Shown one piece after another: positions 1-8,458 of a stretch of 64,000 nt of DNA. Below the pieces are notes generated by a model, which ran no database searches, had not been told where the DNA came from, and saw nothing but the letters and a program-made list of their open reading frames with translations. The position numbers and the translations under genes were made by a program. The DNA comes from Aquimarina mycalae. GTDB lineage: Bacteria; Bacteroidota; Bacteroidia; Flavobacteriales; Flavobacteriaceae. Numbering within the stretch: the first letter of the stretch is position 1; each line of letters opens with the position of its first letter. Location of the stretch: NCBI RefSeq assembly GCF_029906345.1, contig NZ_JARYGY010000001.1, positions 222,851 through 286,850 of the forward strand, given 5' to 3'.

Positions 1-1011
1 TGTAGAAAGAGAACCAGATGCTTGATTTAATGTTGACCAGCGCATTACAGTTTTAAGATCTTCGATACTGCTGCTTGTAAGAACATTTTGTAATTCCTTC
101 ATGTATTTAGGTTGCATTACAATTACAGAATCTAATTGTTTTGTAACTCCTAGATCCTTCATTAAGCGATTCCAATCTATAGCCGAAGTCATCTCAGTAA
201 GTTGTTCAATTGATCTTGGGTTATTAAAGTTTCTAGTATCTCTACTCTCAACTTTATCTAATCTTGGTTCTGCCAGTTTAGTTTCGATCGATAAAATCGT
301 TTCGGCATTCTTACGAGCCTGTTTCTCTGTTTCTCCAATATATTGAAGCATTCTAGTTATATGATCTACATATTGACCTCTTATCTCTACCGATTTTTCG
401 TCTTGATCTAAATAATAATCTCGATCTGGTAACCCTAATCCTCCAGTAGAAATATATGGAGCGTTTATCTCACTATTACTTAGATTTGGAAAAGATACCA
501 ATCCAGCAAAAGGAGCAGAAGCTGCTGTTTCTGTAGCTAATACGGTTTGCAAATCACTAAGATTTTTTATTCCTGCAATTTTATCTAAAGTAGATTGCAA
601 TGGAGTAACGCCTGCTTTATCTCTTGAGACAGTATCCATAATAGACTCATAAATCAATAATGCCTTATATTGATCCGTTCCTGCCGCATATTTACCGCTA
701 GATTTTGCTTTTGCTAAGATTTCAAGAACATCATAATCTGTCTTTTTTCTTAATACTCCAAAACCTCCCCATCTTGTTCTATCTTCAGGAATTTCGGTAT
801 TTTTCATCCAACTACCATTTACATAGTTGTAAAAATCTTCTTTTGGACTAATATTAGCATCCATATTCTCCAGAACAATACCAGGTACTTTTTCTACTTC
901 TGCTATTGTTTCTGATTGATTTTCATCATCTTTTTTAGCTTCATTTTTACAACTGATAAAGGCAATCGCAAATATTGCTAAAAAATAGACTTTTCTCATT
1001 TTTGTACTCAT
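1..1011 (-). CDS. M13-family zinc metallopeptidase lipoprotein (PepO/neprilysin-like), N-terminal part
   Basis: This is the first 337 codons of an exported peptidase whose 3' end lies beyond the left window edge. The start is an ATG at 1011, with a second in-frame ATG four codons later at 999. The N-terminus has a hydrophobic segment ending in the lipobox-like FISCKN, so it is probably a lipoprotein. Downstream come an acidic linker and the M13 N-terminal signature (DFYNYVNGSWMKN, then IPEDRTRWGGF), and later NAPYISTGGLGLPDRDYY, all typical of PepO and neprilysin-type enzymes. The zinc motif HExxH lies in the C-terminal half of this family and is therefore outside the window. M13 enzymes cleave small peptides in the cell envelope. 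Family assignment is firm; substrate unknown. Confidence 0.85.
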   Translation of the reverse strand, partial: MSTKMRKVYFLAIFAIAFISCKNEAKKDDENQSETIAEVEKVPGIVLENMDANISPKEDFYNYVNGSWMKNTEIPEDRTRWGGFGVLRKKTDYDVLEILAKAKSSGKYAAGTDQYKALLIYESIMDTVSRDKAGVTPLQSTLDKIAGIKNLSDLQTVLATETAASAPFAGLVSFPNLSNSEINAPYISTGGLGLPDRDYYLDQDEKSVEIRGQYVDHITRMLQYIGETEKQARKNAETILSIETKLAEPRLDKVESRDTRNFNNPRSIEQLTEMTSAIDWNRLMKDLGVTKQLDSVIVMQPKYMKELQNVLTSSSIEDLKTVMRWSTLNQASGSLST

Positions 1012-1224
1012 TATACTATTAAAATTAAGATTAGTTATCTACAATATGACGTTAGAATTGAGGATTCGTTACTCATATTATTATTGGCAATTTATGTAAA
1101 ATGGAAACATGTAAGAAATATTGTACAAATTTTTAACTAAAAAATAAATCCACCAAAAACATTAAACACTAATAATGAATTAATTACAACAACAACCTAA
1201 AATAGCTTAACAAATAGTTAAGAT

Positions 1225-1680
1225 TTATTTTAGTAGGCGTGCATCAAAACTAAAAGGTTCAATTTCTATTAATTTTACCAAGTTAAAATTGGGATGTAAA
1301 GGATTAATAAGAAGGTTTTGTTCTCTGGGAACAATAATACTAGGGACTTTTAACCCTACATGTTTATTCTCTGATATCCAATTCATTGTGAAATGCTGAA
1401 TCCCTGTAGATGGTGGAGTTTTATTCCAATCCTTAGGTAATTCTTTGATATCAATAGATGTAGTTAATTCATCAGGTACTTCTATGGTAGCAATACACAT
1501 ATTATCGGGAAAATATGCAGCGGGTAAATGGGCTAATACCTCTAAAACAGAAAGTGACGTAGAAGTACTTGTATATAACACAGCTACTCCTTTTGGATTC
1601 CATCTTCCTCCAACAGTTTTTGCACCAATACCAGTAAGATCTCTGATATACTTTTGTTTAGCAATTCTATATACCAGCAT
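1225..1680 (-). CDS. RES-domain toxin (NAD+-degrading type)
   Basis: A 151-residue protein made almost entirely of one RES domain. Visible signature elements are Arg5, GGRWN (24-28), Tyr36 in YTS, and Glu47 followed by His51; the Arg/Glu/Ser set gives the family its name, and Ser114 is a candidate for the last. RES toxins such as MbcT and their relatives deplete NAD+ and arrest growth. The start codon overlaps the stop of the upstream antitoxin by one base (TAATG), so the two are translationally coupled in the usual antitoxin-first order. Length is normal for the family and no key residue is obviously missing, so the toxin is probably active. Substrate is inferred from the family, not seen. 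Confidence 0.88.
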   Translation of the reverse strand: MLVYRIAKQKYIRDLTGIGAKTVGGRWNPKGVAVLYTSTSTSLSVLEVLAHLPAAYFPDNMCIATIEVPDELTTSIDIKELPKDWNKTPPSTGIQHFTMNWISENKHVGLKVPSIIVPREQNLLINPLHPNFNLVKLIEIEPFSFDARLLK

Positions 1681-2132
1681 TATGCAAAAATTCCATGCTC
1701 TATACGAACCAATTCTTCGTTCAATAACTGAAATCCAAATGTGGTATCTAGAAGTTCTTTTGGTTTTTTAGTTGCTAACGCTACATTAGGGTGTTCCATC
1801 CATCGTTTAAAACGATCTAAATCCCCAAAAATATTTTCCCCTCTTGCGTAAAGTTTGGCTAATTGTAAAGCTTTAGCACTTGCTTCAGTACTCAATTTTT
1901 TATTCAATTCATAACGTTGTATGGTACGTTCTGATAAATGCAGTACATGTGCCAATTCACTTAAATCAAATTCAATCGTTTTGGCAAGGTGTAACAATGC
2001 CCTTTTATCTATTCCGTTACGGGATAATTCGATAAAATCATAAACATTGCGTAATGGAATATCTATATTAAGGTATCGTAACAACCCTCTGTTTTCTATT
2101 TCATCAAAATCTAGTGGTGATACTGCGCTCAT
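1680..2132 (-). CDS. Xre/MbcA/ParS-type antitoxin (DUF2384)
   Basis: A 150-residue antitoxin for the RES toxin that follows with a 1-bp overlap. The middle (about residues 45-90) is a helix-turn-helix containing LAHVLHLSERTIQRYE. The C-terminal part, with NIFGDLDRFKRWMEHPN and a hydrophobic tail ending at residue 150, matches the MbcA/ParS toxin-binding domain that plugs the RES active site. Such proteins neutralise the toxin and usually repress their own operon as a DNA-binding complex. A 10-bp inverted repeat and a good -7 box lie just upstream, consistent with autoregulation. Family assignment rests on domain order and gene pairing. Confidence 0.85.
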   Translation of the reverse strand: MSAVSPLDFDEIENRGLLRYLNIDIPLRNVYDFIELSRNGIDKRALLHLAKTIEFDLSELAHVLHLSERTIQRYELNKKLSTEASAKALQLAKLYARGENIFGDLDRFKRWMEHPNVALATKKPKELLDTTFGFQLLNEELVRIEHGIFA

Positions 2133-2156
2133 AGTACAATCAGCTTTTTATTTAGA

Positions 2157-2164
2157 CAAAAGTA
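2157..2164 (-). promoter_or_regulatory. -7 promoter element of the toxin-antitoxin operon
   Basis: On the minus strand the octamer TACTTTTG matches the Bacteroidota -7 consensus TAnnTTTG exactly and lies 25 bases before the antitoxin ATG. A TTTG occurs upstream at 13 bases, shorter than the usual 19-21, so the -33 element is uncertain. Confidence 0.45.
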
Positions 2165-2175
2165 CGAAAAATAAT

Positions 2176-2185
2176 GACAAATGTC
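2176..2185. promoter_or_regulatory. Inverted repeat, possible toxin-antitoxin operator
   Basis: GACAAATGTC is an inverted repeat (GACA-AA-TGTC) sitting in the 53-bp gap between the patatin gene stop and the antitoxin start, just upstream of the -7 box. Its position fits an operator for the Xre-type antitoxin. Function is inferred from position only. Confidence 0.35.
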
Positions 2186-4507
2186 TTATTTAATTTCTAA
2201 AATAGCATCTAATTCTTCGCTAACTTCATCCATTCTAGCTTCTATGGATCGAATAGCTATTGTAGATAGATATCTTCCTAATGGTAAAACTGGTTTTATT
2301 TCCAATTTTTCATTGTCTATATCTTTTAAAAATAACGTTGAAGATGGTGGTATTATTTTAGTTTGTTTTAATTTAATTATACAATCATCTCCCAATCTTT
2401 TTAAAGCTTCCTGTGTATGACCATATCGTACATTTTTTAATGTTACTAATGGTGCGGCTAACTGTGTATTAGTTTTTGCAATTTTATCATCTTCATTAGT
2501 AATGATCATATGCTTGATTTTTACTTTTTCTTTTAAATTTGGAAAGGAATCCTTTAGGACCATTTTTAAAACTTCTTCAATACCTTTTGATACTCTTCCT
2601 CCTATATTATCATAATATCCTGCATCTGCATATTGATCTGATTGGAATTCTCCTGTTGTTGCGTTCCTTCGAACTTCTCCAACGGGTGTTATAAAAGGAA
2701 AGCTTGCATTGATACGCATGGCAGTAGAGAGTGCTATGGATTTATCAGGATGTATAGATTGCATATGACTCAAAAAATCATTCATCCCTGCTAAAGGCCT
2801 TACATGAGAATATGTCACTGGACTAATAATATTATAATTCCCTGTTTGCGTATGTGTAGTATTAATTAATAGTAAAGGAGGTATTTGTTGATTAGGCTCA
2901 AAATTATTTTTACTTGGAATATTTTTATAAAAAGATAAAAACTCTCTATCAAGCATACCCTTATTATCTGAGCTTGAAAAATATTTTTCATGGGATTTAA
3001 TCCATTGTTCTTCTAACAATTGCCCTCTGTTTTTAAAACTAAATAAGCTTGTAAGCTCTTTAAACAAATCTCTTCCTAACAAAGAGAGTAAGGCCATTGA
3101 CAAATAATTTTCTTTATAAATTGCGCTTGCTTTATATTGTAAACCAGGATACTCGGTATTATCGTCAATTTTAAAATTAGAGATGGTATTATTAGAAACA
3201 GCATTTTGAGCTTCAGCAAAAAACATAGCATTACCTACACTTCCTCCAGATGCACCTGTTAATGAAAGTAGGTTTTCTTTAAAGTAAGATCCATTTGATT
3301 TTTCGTATAAATAACTATGTATTAAAAATGACCAGAGTCCAGCTCTTGATCCACCTCCCTCAGCAGAAACCATAATTACAGGAAAAGGTTTATCTCTATT
3401 TTTGATAATATCTTCTCTACTCTTTAACCAATAATATACATATGTTTCTAATGGCTGCCTGTCTACATTTGTTTGTTTTAAATCAAGTTGATAATGGGTA
3501 GATGAATCAGAGAAGAATCTGGCAGAAAAAACACAGAATACTACAACAATAGATAAAAGAGGAAGTTTTATCTTTTTTCCTAATAAGATTAGTATAAAAC
3601 TAATCATAAAAAGACTCAACAAAGAAAAAATTAAAATCGATAATGGATTAATTCTAGTTGCCAAATCTGGATAAATATTCATAATCAAAAACCCTATCAG
3701 TATTAGAAACCCAGATGTTAGGATCATTCCATAAAATCGGTTTTTAGGGATTTTTTTAAGGAAATTATAGCTATTAAAAGATAAAATAGCAAAAACTAAT
3801 ACAAGCGCACAATTAGAAAGAAACAGGTTGCCTAAGTCTTTTTCTGCTTGTGTATTTAAAGATCCCAGAGATATCATCAAAAGTATTAACCCTATGGAAA
3901 TACCGAAAAAAAAGACTGGTGTCTTAATGCTTCGATTAAAAAAACTTCTTAAGATTCTATATAATTTAGGTTCTGATAATAGCAATAATAAAAACACAAT
4001 CAATATTAAAGTATTTGTAGGGTTTAAAAGCTTTGTATACGAATTCTCTAAACCGAATAACTCCATTGCATTTAAAATACTTAAAGCAGATATGGTTAAT
4101 AATAGAATAGCCAATATTCTTGGTAGTGTTTTTCTCATATGGATTCGTGTCTTATAAGAATAACTAACCGAGACACTTCTATCCTGAAAGTTGTAATGTT
4201 GATTCGGTATAAACCCTATAAGATTAGAAAACGAAATATCCTTATAATTATGAAAATAGAAGTATTTAGGGACGTTCCAAATTAAAAAAGCTGAAACTAA
4301 AAGAAATCCAAAATATAATGGTACCTCTAATAAAAAGGTATCGGCCTGATTAAGAATTAACAATAAATCTACAGTTTGAGGAAAATGCCAAAGCGCTATA
4401 TATACTGCAACAATAAAAAAAACACTAATAATGTTATTGGTTAGCTCTCTTAGCAAACTTTTAAACCAGATATTAAAACCCTGAAAAAATAATAATAAAT
4501 TCTTCAT
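2186..4507 (-). CDS. Polytopic membrane protein with C-terminal patatin-like phospholipase domain
   Basis: A 773-residue protein. The first roughly 350 residues are a series of long hydrophobic segments, predicting a multi-pass inner-membrane anchor. The C-terminal part is a patatin-type lipase: an oxyanion-type glycine stretch (AEGGGSRAG), the nucleophile elbow GASGGS with Ser at about residue 420, and the catalytic Asp in YADAGYYDN at about residue 628 (DAG where DGG or DGA is usual). Patatin domains hydrolyse acyl ester bonds of lipids with a Ser-Asp dyad. A TTG twelve bases upstream would add four residues; the ATG at 4507 is preferred. It has no obvious operon partner; the toxin-antitoxin pair follows after 53 bases. 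Substrate and role are unknown. Confidence 0.8.
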   Translation of the reverse strand: MKNLLLFFQGFNIWFKSLLRELTNNIISVFFIVAVYIALWHFPQTVDLLLILNQADTFLLEVPLYFGFLLVSAFLIWNVPKYFYFHNYKDISFSNLIGFIPNQHYNFQDRSVSVSYSYKTRIHMRKTLPRILAILLLTISALSILNAMELFGLENSYTKLLNPTNTLILIVFLLLLLSEPKLYRILRSFFNRSIKTPVFFFGISIGLILLMISLGSLNTQAEKDLGNLFLSNCALVLVFAILSFNSYNFLKKIPKNRFYGMILTSGFLILIGFLIMNIYPDLATRINPLSILIFSLLSLFMISFILILLGKKIKLPLLSIVVVFCVFSARFFSDSSTHYQLDLKQTNVDRQPLETYVYYWLKSREDIIKNRDKPFPVIMVSAEGGGSRAGLWSFLIHSYLYEKSNGSYFKENLLSLTGASGGSVGNAMFFAEAQNAVSNNTISNFKIDDNTEYPGLQYKASAIYKENYLSMALLSLLGRDLFKELTSLFSFKNRGQLLEEQWIKSHEKYFSSSDNKGMLDREFLSFYKNIPSKNNFEPNQQIPPLLLINTTHTQTGNYNIISPVTYSHVRPLAGMNDFLSHMQSIHPDKSIALSTAMRINASFPFITPVGEVRRNATTGEFQSDQYADAGYYDNIGGRVSKGIEEVLKMVLKDSFPNLKEKVKIKHMIITNEDDKIAKTNTQLAAPLVTLKNVRYGHTQEALKRLGDDCIIKLKQTKIIPPSSTLFLKDIDNEKLEIKPVLPLGRYLSTIAIRSIEARMDEVSEELDAILEIK

Positions 4508-4869
4508 CACTATTATCAAATTTAGAACTAAATATTATTAAAACTATACACTCTACCGAAAATTAAGTCTAAAATATCATCATGCTGGACTCCACATTAT
4601 TATTTATTTAAAATCAATGAATTAAACCAAAATATGTTAATGAAACGATAAATTTTAACATTTGTCTAAAGCCTAGTGTTTATAGGAGTAACGAGAATAT
4701 TCGTCAAAAAAAATGTAAAAAAAACAATTTTAAAGTACAAAAAGTTATGGTTTTAACATAATAAGTTGTATCTTGTCGTTAATAACGCGCTTTATAGCGA
4801 TAAAAATTTAGTTTAAGTAAGTAATTTCTTACTTTTTTAATTGCAGTTTAACCCAAAAAACTGAACCTT
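4508..4869. other. Divergent intergenic region with two small hairpins
   Basis: This 362-bp spacer separates the divergent patatin gene and the secreted-protein gene at 4870. I see no coding potential. On the plus strand there is a -7-like TATCTTG at 4769-4775, a short hairpin CGCT-ttat-AGCG around 4789-4800, and a stem AAGTAAG (4815-4821)/CTTACTT (4828-4834) followed by Ts, which may act as a weak leader terminator. Confidence 0.4.
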
Positions 4870-5403
4870 ATGAAAAAACTACTACCCCTATTAACATTAC
4901 TTTTTGCAAGTGTGGCATTTGCAAATGTAAAAATTGACATTTCTTATAAGTTAATGTCTGTGACGGAAAATACCGTAATTAACGGTTTAGATGAAAATAC
5001 TGAAGAAGGTGTAATTTTTATAACGGAAAGCTTACATATAGAAAATGGAGCTCGTATAAAAATTAGAAATGCATGTTTAATCATTCTTGGAGATATTTCT
5101 GGAACAGGAATTCTTGATATTGATGAATCCGCTACGGTAACCTTAGAAGGTGAGAAAAAAGGAAGAGTTACATTTATAGATCGATTTTTAGCTGACTCTA
5201 CTTGCCAGCAAAGCACAGGTCTTGATACATTCAAAAACATAAAAGACGTACCCCAAGGTCTTAATTATAGTCTATATACTTTAACAGGTAGATTATTAGA
5301 CAACGGTAAAGTGGATGACTATATTCATAATTATAGAGATCCAAAAACATACTTCATTAAAGTTGAAGGATACAAACTAAGAAAAATCGTTTTTAAAGGT
5401 TAA
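4870..5403 (+). CDS. Small secreted protein with T9SS-like C-terminal tail
   Basis: A 177-residue protein with a clear signal peptide (MKKLLPLLTLLFASVAFA, cleavage after about residue 18). The middle (40-105) is rich in short beta strands with repeated hydrophobic-glycine patterns (IENGARIKIRN, ILGDISGTGILDID), resembling a fragment of a right-handed beta helix. The last 45 residues (YSLYTLTGRLLDNG, then FIKVEGYKLRKIVFKG) look like a type IX secretion sorting domain: two strands around a Gly-Arg-Leu turn and a basic end. It is followed by a good intrinsic terminator, so it is probably monocistronic. Export to the outer surface is inferred; no enzymatic motif is visible and I do not recognise the family. 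Confidence 0.65.
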   Translation: MKKLLPLLTLLFASVAFANVKIDISYKLMSVTENTVINGLDENTEEGVIFITESLHIENGARIKIRNACLIILGDISGTGILDIDESATVTLEGEKKGRVTFIDRFLADSTCQQSTGLDTFKNIKDVPQGLNYSLYTLTGRLLDNGKVDDYIHNYRDPKTYFIKVEGYKLRKIVFKG

Positions 5404-5436
5404 ATCAATCATAAAAAGTAAGGTTTTATGTATGAT

Positions 5437-5468
5437 AACACGGCAAGCAATTGTCGTGTTTTCTTTTG
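5437..5468 (+). terminator. Intrinsic terminator after the secreted-protein gene
   Basis: Ten-base stem AACACGGCAA / TTGTCGTGTT (one G-T pair) closed by a GCAA tetraloop and followed by a T-rich run (TTTTCTTTTG). Confidence 0.85.
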
Positions 5469-5503
5469 TTATAAACTTAAGTTTATGCATCGAGATCTAA
5501 AAA

Positions 5504-5536
5504 TTTAGGTTTCTTCCACACAAAGCAATATTTTTG
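5504..5536 (+). promoter_or_regulatory. Promoter of the molybdenum-cofactor operon
   Basis: TATTTTTG at 5529-5536 matches the Bacteroidota -7 box TAnnTTTG exactly. TTTA at 5504-5507 lies 21 bases upstream, where the TTTG -33 box is expected. Transcription would start near 5543, which supports ATG 5554 over the upstream TTG as the moeA start. Confidence 0.55.
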
Positions 5537-5553
5537 AAATAAATTTATTGCAC

Positions 5554-6732
5554 ATGATTTCTGTCTCGCAGGCGCTATCCATAATTTCCCAAATATCCTA
5601 TACTCCAAATCCTACCGAAATATTCCTTAAAGATGCAAGAGGATTCATTCTTAGTGAAGATATTATCGCTCCAATACATATGCCTCCATTTCGTCAATCA
5701 GCGATGGATGGTTATGCGTTACTTCTTAATACTACAAATTCTTATCGAATTATTGGCGAGGTAAAAGCTGGAGATGCTAATGATTATACATTAAAACCAG
5801 GAGAAGGTGTACGCATTTTTACCGGAGCAAGAGTTCCCGATAATGCCAATACTGTTGTTATTCAGGAAAGAGTATTCAAATCAAAAGATACCATCTCAAT
5901 TGATGGTGAAATACAAGAAAATCAAAATATTAGATCCGTTGGCGAACAAATTCAAAAAGGCGCTATTGCACTGCACAAAGGAACAAAACTAACTGCCGCC
6001 GCAATAGGATTTCTGGCTGGATTAGGAATCAATAAAATTAAAGTATATCCTGCTCCTCGTGTAGGTATTATTACTACAGGTAACGAATTAATTACTCCTG
6101 GAGAAAAACTTAAAGACGGAAAAATCTACGAAAGTAATTCGATTCAACTAGAAGCTACACTTGAACAATTACAAGTGACGGAGATTACAAAATATGTAGT
6201 TCAAGATGAATATCAAAGTACTAAAGATATCATCGATCAAGCAATACAGTATAATGACCTAGTTTTAATTAGTGGAGGTATTTCTGTAGGGGATTATGAT
6301 TTTGTAAAAGAAGCTTTATCAGAACTTAGCACAGAAGAATTATTTTATAAAATAAAGCAAAAACCTGGGAAGCCCTTATTCTTCGGAAGAAATAACGAGA
6401 CCTTGATTTTTGCACTACCTGGTAATCCCGCTTCATCATTAACCTGTTTTTATATTTATGTACTACCCATTATTCAAAAGATGATGGGAAATAATAATGC
6501 AACAGGTCTTATCAGAACCACGAAATCTATTACTACTGATTTTATAAAAAAAGGAGATCGAGCGCAATTTCTTAAAGCAAAGGTAACTAATGACACTGTC
6601 GAAATCCTCGAAGGTCAAAGTTCTGCCATGTTATATACGTATGCAATTGCAAATGCTTTGATTTATATTCCAGAAAATTTGAGTCAAATTCCAAAAGGGA
6701 GCATCGTAGAAACCATTCTACTCCCGAATTAA
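5554..6732 (+). CDS. moeA: Molybdopterin molybdenumtransferase MoeA
   Basis: MoeA inserts molybdate into adenylated molybdopterin, the last common step of molybdenum cofactor synthesis. The 392-residue protein has the N-terminal signature PPFRQSAMDGYAL, the GEVKAGD and RIFTGARVPDNANTVV segments, the MoCF-binding core (GIITTGNEL, then LISGGISVGDYDFVKE) and a C-terminal beta domain with KPGKPLFFG and ALPGNPASS. Length is normal (E. coli MoeA is 411). A TTG six bases upstream is in frame, but the ATG at 5554 fits the promoter better. It is the first gene of the cofactor cluster; the next gene follows after 142 bases. Confidence 0.95.
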   Translation: MISVSQALSIISQISYTPNPTEIFLKDARGFILSEDIIAPIHMPPFRQSAMDGYALLLNTTNSYRIIGEVKAGDANDYTLKPGEGVRIFTGARVPDNANTVVIQERVFKSKDTISIDGEIQENQNIRSVGEQIQKGAIALHKGTKLTAAAIGFLAGLGINKIKVYPAPRVGIITTGNELITPGEKLKDGKIYESNSIQLEATLEQLQVTEITKYVVQDEYQSTKDIIDQAIQYNDLVLISGGISVGDYDFVKEALSELSTEELFYKIKQKPGKPLFFGRNNETLIFALPGNPASSLTCFYIYVLPIIQKMMGNNNATGLIRTTKSITTDFIKKGDRAQFLKAKVTNDTVEILEGQSSAMLYTYAIANALIYIPENLSQIPKGSIVETILLPN

Positions 6733-6874
6733 TCATAACAAACTTCGAAAAATTACCTATGCTATATTACCTTTTTTATTAAGAATTCCTTTTATTTTGA
6801 ATAAATCATAAAAATTTCTAAAACAATGTATCCTTTGTTTTTTTCGTTATATCTTTCAGGAAATAACGATCGAT

Positions 6875-7207
6875 ATGTATCATATAAAAAGTAGGATATG
6901 GATAGAAGGAGAAGAAGGAGTTTTTCTAGGTGAAGGAAGAATAAAAATACTTAAAGCTATTGTAACTGAAGGGTCACTTTCTAAAGCTGCTAAATCTTTA
7001 GGTATGTCCTATAAAAAAGCATGGAATTTAGTCGATTCTATCAATAAAAATGCTTCCAATCCAATCGTTATAACCAATACAGGTGGAAATGGAGGTGGTG
7101 GTACTATAATTACAGAGTATGGTATTAAAATGATTAGCGCTTTCGAAAATATTAATAAAAACTGCTGGGATTTTTTGGATCAACAATTAAAAGAGCATCA
7201 GTTATGA
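6875..7207 (+). CDS. Stand-alone ModE-type winged-helix regulator
   Basis: A 110-residue protein equal to the N-terminal DNA-binding domain of ModE. It contains the LysR/ModE helix-turn-helix (ILKAIVTEGSLSKAAKSLGM, then SYKKAWNLVDSIN) and the typical glycine-rich wing (NTGGNGGGGTIITEYG). The molybdate-binding TOBE domains of full ModE are absent, so it cannot sense molybdate by itself in the known way. Short ModE-like proteins of this kind are common next to molybdenum genes. Its stop overlaps the mobA start in an ATGA arrangement, so the two are translationally coupled. It may regulate this operon or molybdate uptake, but no modABC transporter is present in the window. Confidence 0.8.
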   Translation: MYHIKSRIWIEGEEGVFLGEGRIKILKAIVTEGSLSKAAKSLGMSYKKAWNLVDSINKNASNPIVITNTGGNGGGGTIITEYGIKMISAFENINKNCWDFLDQQLKEHQL

Positions 7208-7776
7208 CTTTAAAAAACGATTCAAACATTACTGGAATTATACTTGCTGGCGGCAAAAGTAGCCGAATGGGTCAGGATAAAGGTTTGAAGCTTCATAAAG
7301 GTATTCCATTTATTCAACATATTATAAAAGCATTAGAGGTTGTAACCAGCAAAATTCTAATCATTACAGGTAATAAAGAGTACACACAATTTGGATATCC
7401 ATGCATTCAGGATATTATCCCAAACCAAGGGCCTATTGGAGGTATTTATACAGGTTTAAAACATACCCAAACAGAAAAAAATTTAGTTCTGAGTTGCGAT
7501 GTTCCATTTATTACTGTACCAGTTCTTAAAAACCTCATTGCTAATGATGAATCCGATTATAATGTAATTACATATGAAGATATCCCGCTAATCACATTGT
7601 ATAATAAATCAGTAGCTATAAATTTTTTAGAGAGTATAGAAAAAAAACGTCTTAGTCTTAGAAAAACGCTTTCAACATTGAAAGTAAAAAGTATCCCTGT
7701 AGATCAAAAGATTGTGCCATTTGTGCATAATATTAATACACAACAACAATATAAGAACGCAATACAATGGAACTAA
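7204..7776 (+). CDS. mobA: Molybdenum cofactor guanylyltransferase MobA
   Basis: MobA attaches GMP to molybdopterin to form the guanine dinucleotide cofactor used by DMSO-reductase-family enzymes, which include the nitrate reductase encoded at 18804-22325. The 190-residue protein starts with the nucleotidyltransferase loop GIILAGGKSSRMGQDKGL, followed by the QDIIPNQGPIGGIYTGL segment and the metal-binding SCDVPFI motif. Length matches the family (about 190-200). It overlaps the ModE-like gene by four bases upstream and moaD by ten bases downstream, so it lies within a tightly packed operon. Confidence 0.93.
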   Translation: MTLKNDSNITGIILAGGKSSRMGQDKGLKLHKGIPFIQHIIKALEVVTSKILIITGNKEYTQFGYPCIQDIIPNQGPIGGIYTGLKHTQTEKNLVLSCDVPFITVPVLKNLIANDESDYNVITYEDIPLITLYNKSVAINFLESIEKKRLSLRKTLSTLKVKSIPVDQKIVPFVHNINTQQQYKNAIQWN

Positions 7777-8006
7777 AGGTTATGTATTTTGGAATGATTG
7801 CAGAAGCTACTAACTGTCGTGAAGAGATCATATCTGTGGGTAACAGATGTAGCATATACCAGTTAGAAAATTTATTAAAGGATAAATATCAAAATTTACA
7901 ACCCATATCATTTAAAATAGCTGTTGATAAAGAAATTTTACAGAATGATATTTTATTAACCCCTAACACTGAGATCGCATTGTTACCTTCATTTGCTGGA
8001 GGATAA
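7767..8006 (+). CDS. moaD: Molybdopterin synthase sulfur carrier subunit MoaD
   Basis: A 79-residue ubiquitin-like sulfur carrier. The C-terminus ends in FAGG; the terminal Gly-Gly is adenylated and thiocarboxylated so that the sulfur can be passed to cyclic pyranopterin monophosphate. EIALLPSFAGG is the standard MoaD ending. It overlaps the end of mobA by ten bases and is followed 12 bases later by its partner moaE. No MoeB/ThiF-type activating enzyme is in the window. Confidence 0.92.
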   Translation: MELKVMYFGMIAEATNCREEIISVGNRCSIYQLENLLKDKYQNLQPISFKIAVDKEILQNDILLTPNTEIALLPSFAGG

Positions 8007-8018
8007 AGAGAATATATA

Positions 8019-8456
8019 ATGAAAAAAAAGAAAACAGTATTCATCGACGGACCCATTAGTCCTGCTTTTATAGCTAACTCAATTGAAAAACATCAAACCA
8101 AAACTACAATTGGTGCTCACGATATTTTTTTAGGTCAAGTACGAGCGGATAATATAGATGGAAAAATAGTACAAGCCATCGATTATTCTGCATACAAAGA
8201 TATGGCAGAAGATAAATTCCATGAAATCAGAGAAGCTACTTTTAGTAAGTTCGACCTTACTTGCATGCATATTTATCATAGTCTAGGCATAGTAAAAACT
8301 GGCGAAATTTGTCTTTTTGTATTTGTTTCTGCTCCGCATAGAAAAGTTGCTTTTGAAGCTTTGGAGTTTTTGGTGGAAGAGATTAAAAAAGATGTCCCTG
8401 TTTTTGGTAAAGAAATTCTTGAAGACGAAACCCACGTATGGAAAGTTAATAGATAG
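8019..8456 (+). CDS. moaE: Molybdopterin synthase catalytic subunit MoaE
   Basis: MoaE together with MoaD converts cyclic pyranopterin monophosphate into molybdopterin. The 145-residue protein shows the family pattern: FLGQVRADN near residue 40, AIDYSAYKDMAEDKF, the HSLGIVKTGE segment, then SAPHRKVAFEALEFLVEEIKK with the conserved His-Arg, and a lysine/glutamate-rich C-terminal stretch (VPVFGKEILEDETHVW) used in catalysis. Length is typical. The next gene starts two bases after the stop. Confidence 0.94.
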   Translation: MKKKKTVFIDGPISPAFIANSIEKHQTKTTIGAHDIFLGQVRADNIDGKIVQAIDYSAYKDMAEDKFHEIREATFSKFDLTCMHIYHSLGIVKTGEICLFVFVSAPHRKVAFEALEFLVEEIKKDVPVFGKEILEDETHVWKVNR

Positions 8457-8458
8457 AA

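Noticed and set aside
2186..4519. TTG starts upstream of several genes (patatin, moeA, pfkA, the BadF kinase, the LacI-type gene, the secreted amylase)
   Set aside because: In each case an ATG a little downstream gives the normal N-terminus for the family; the extra residues show no conservation pattern.
4815..4838. Hairpin and T-run before the secreted-protein gene as a riboswitch
   Set aside because: Only a seven-base stem with no conserved aptamer-like structure upstream.
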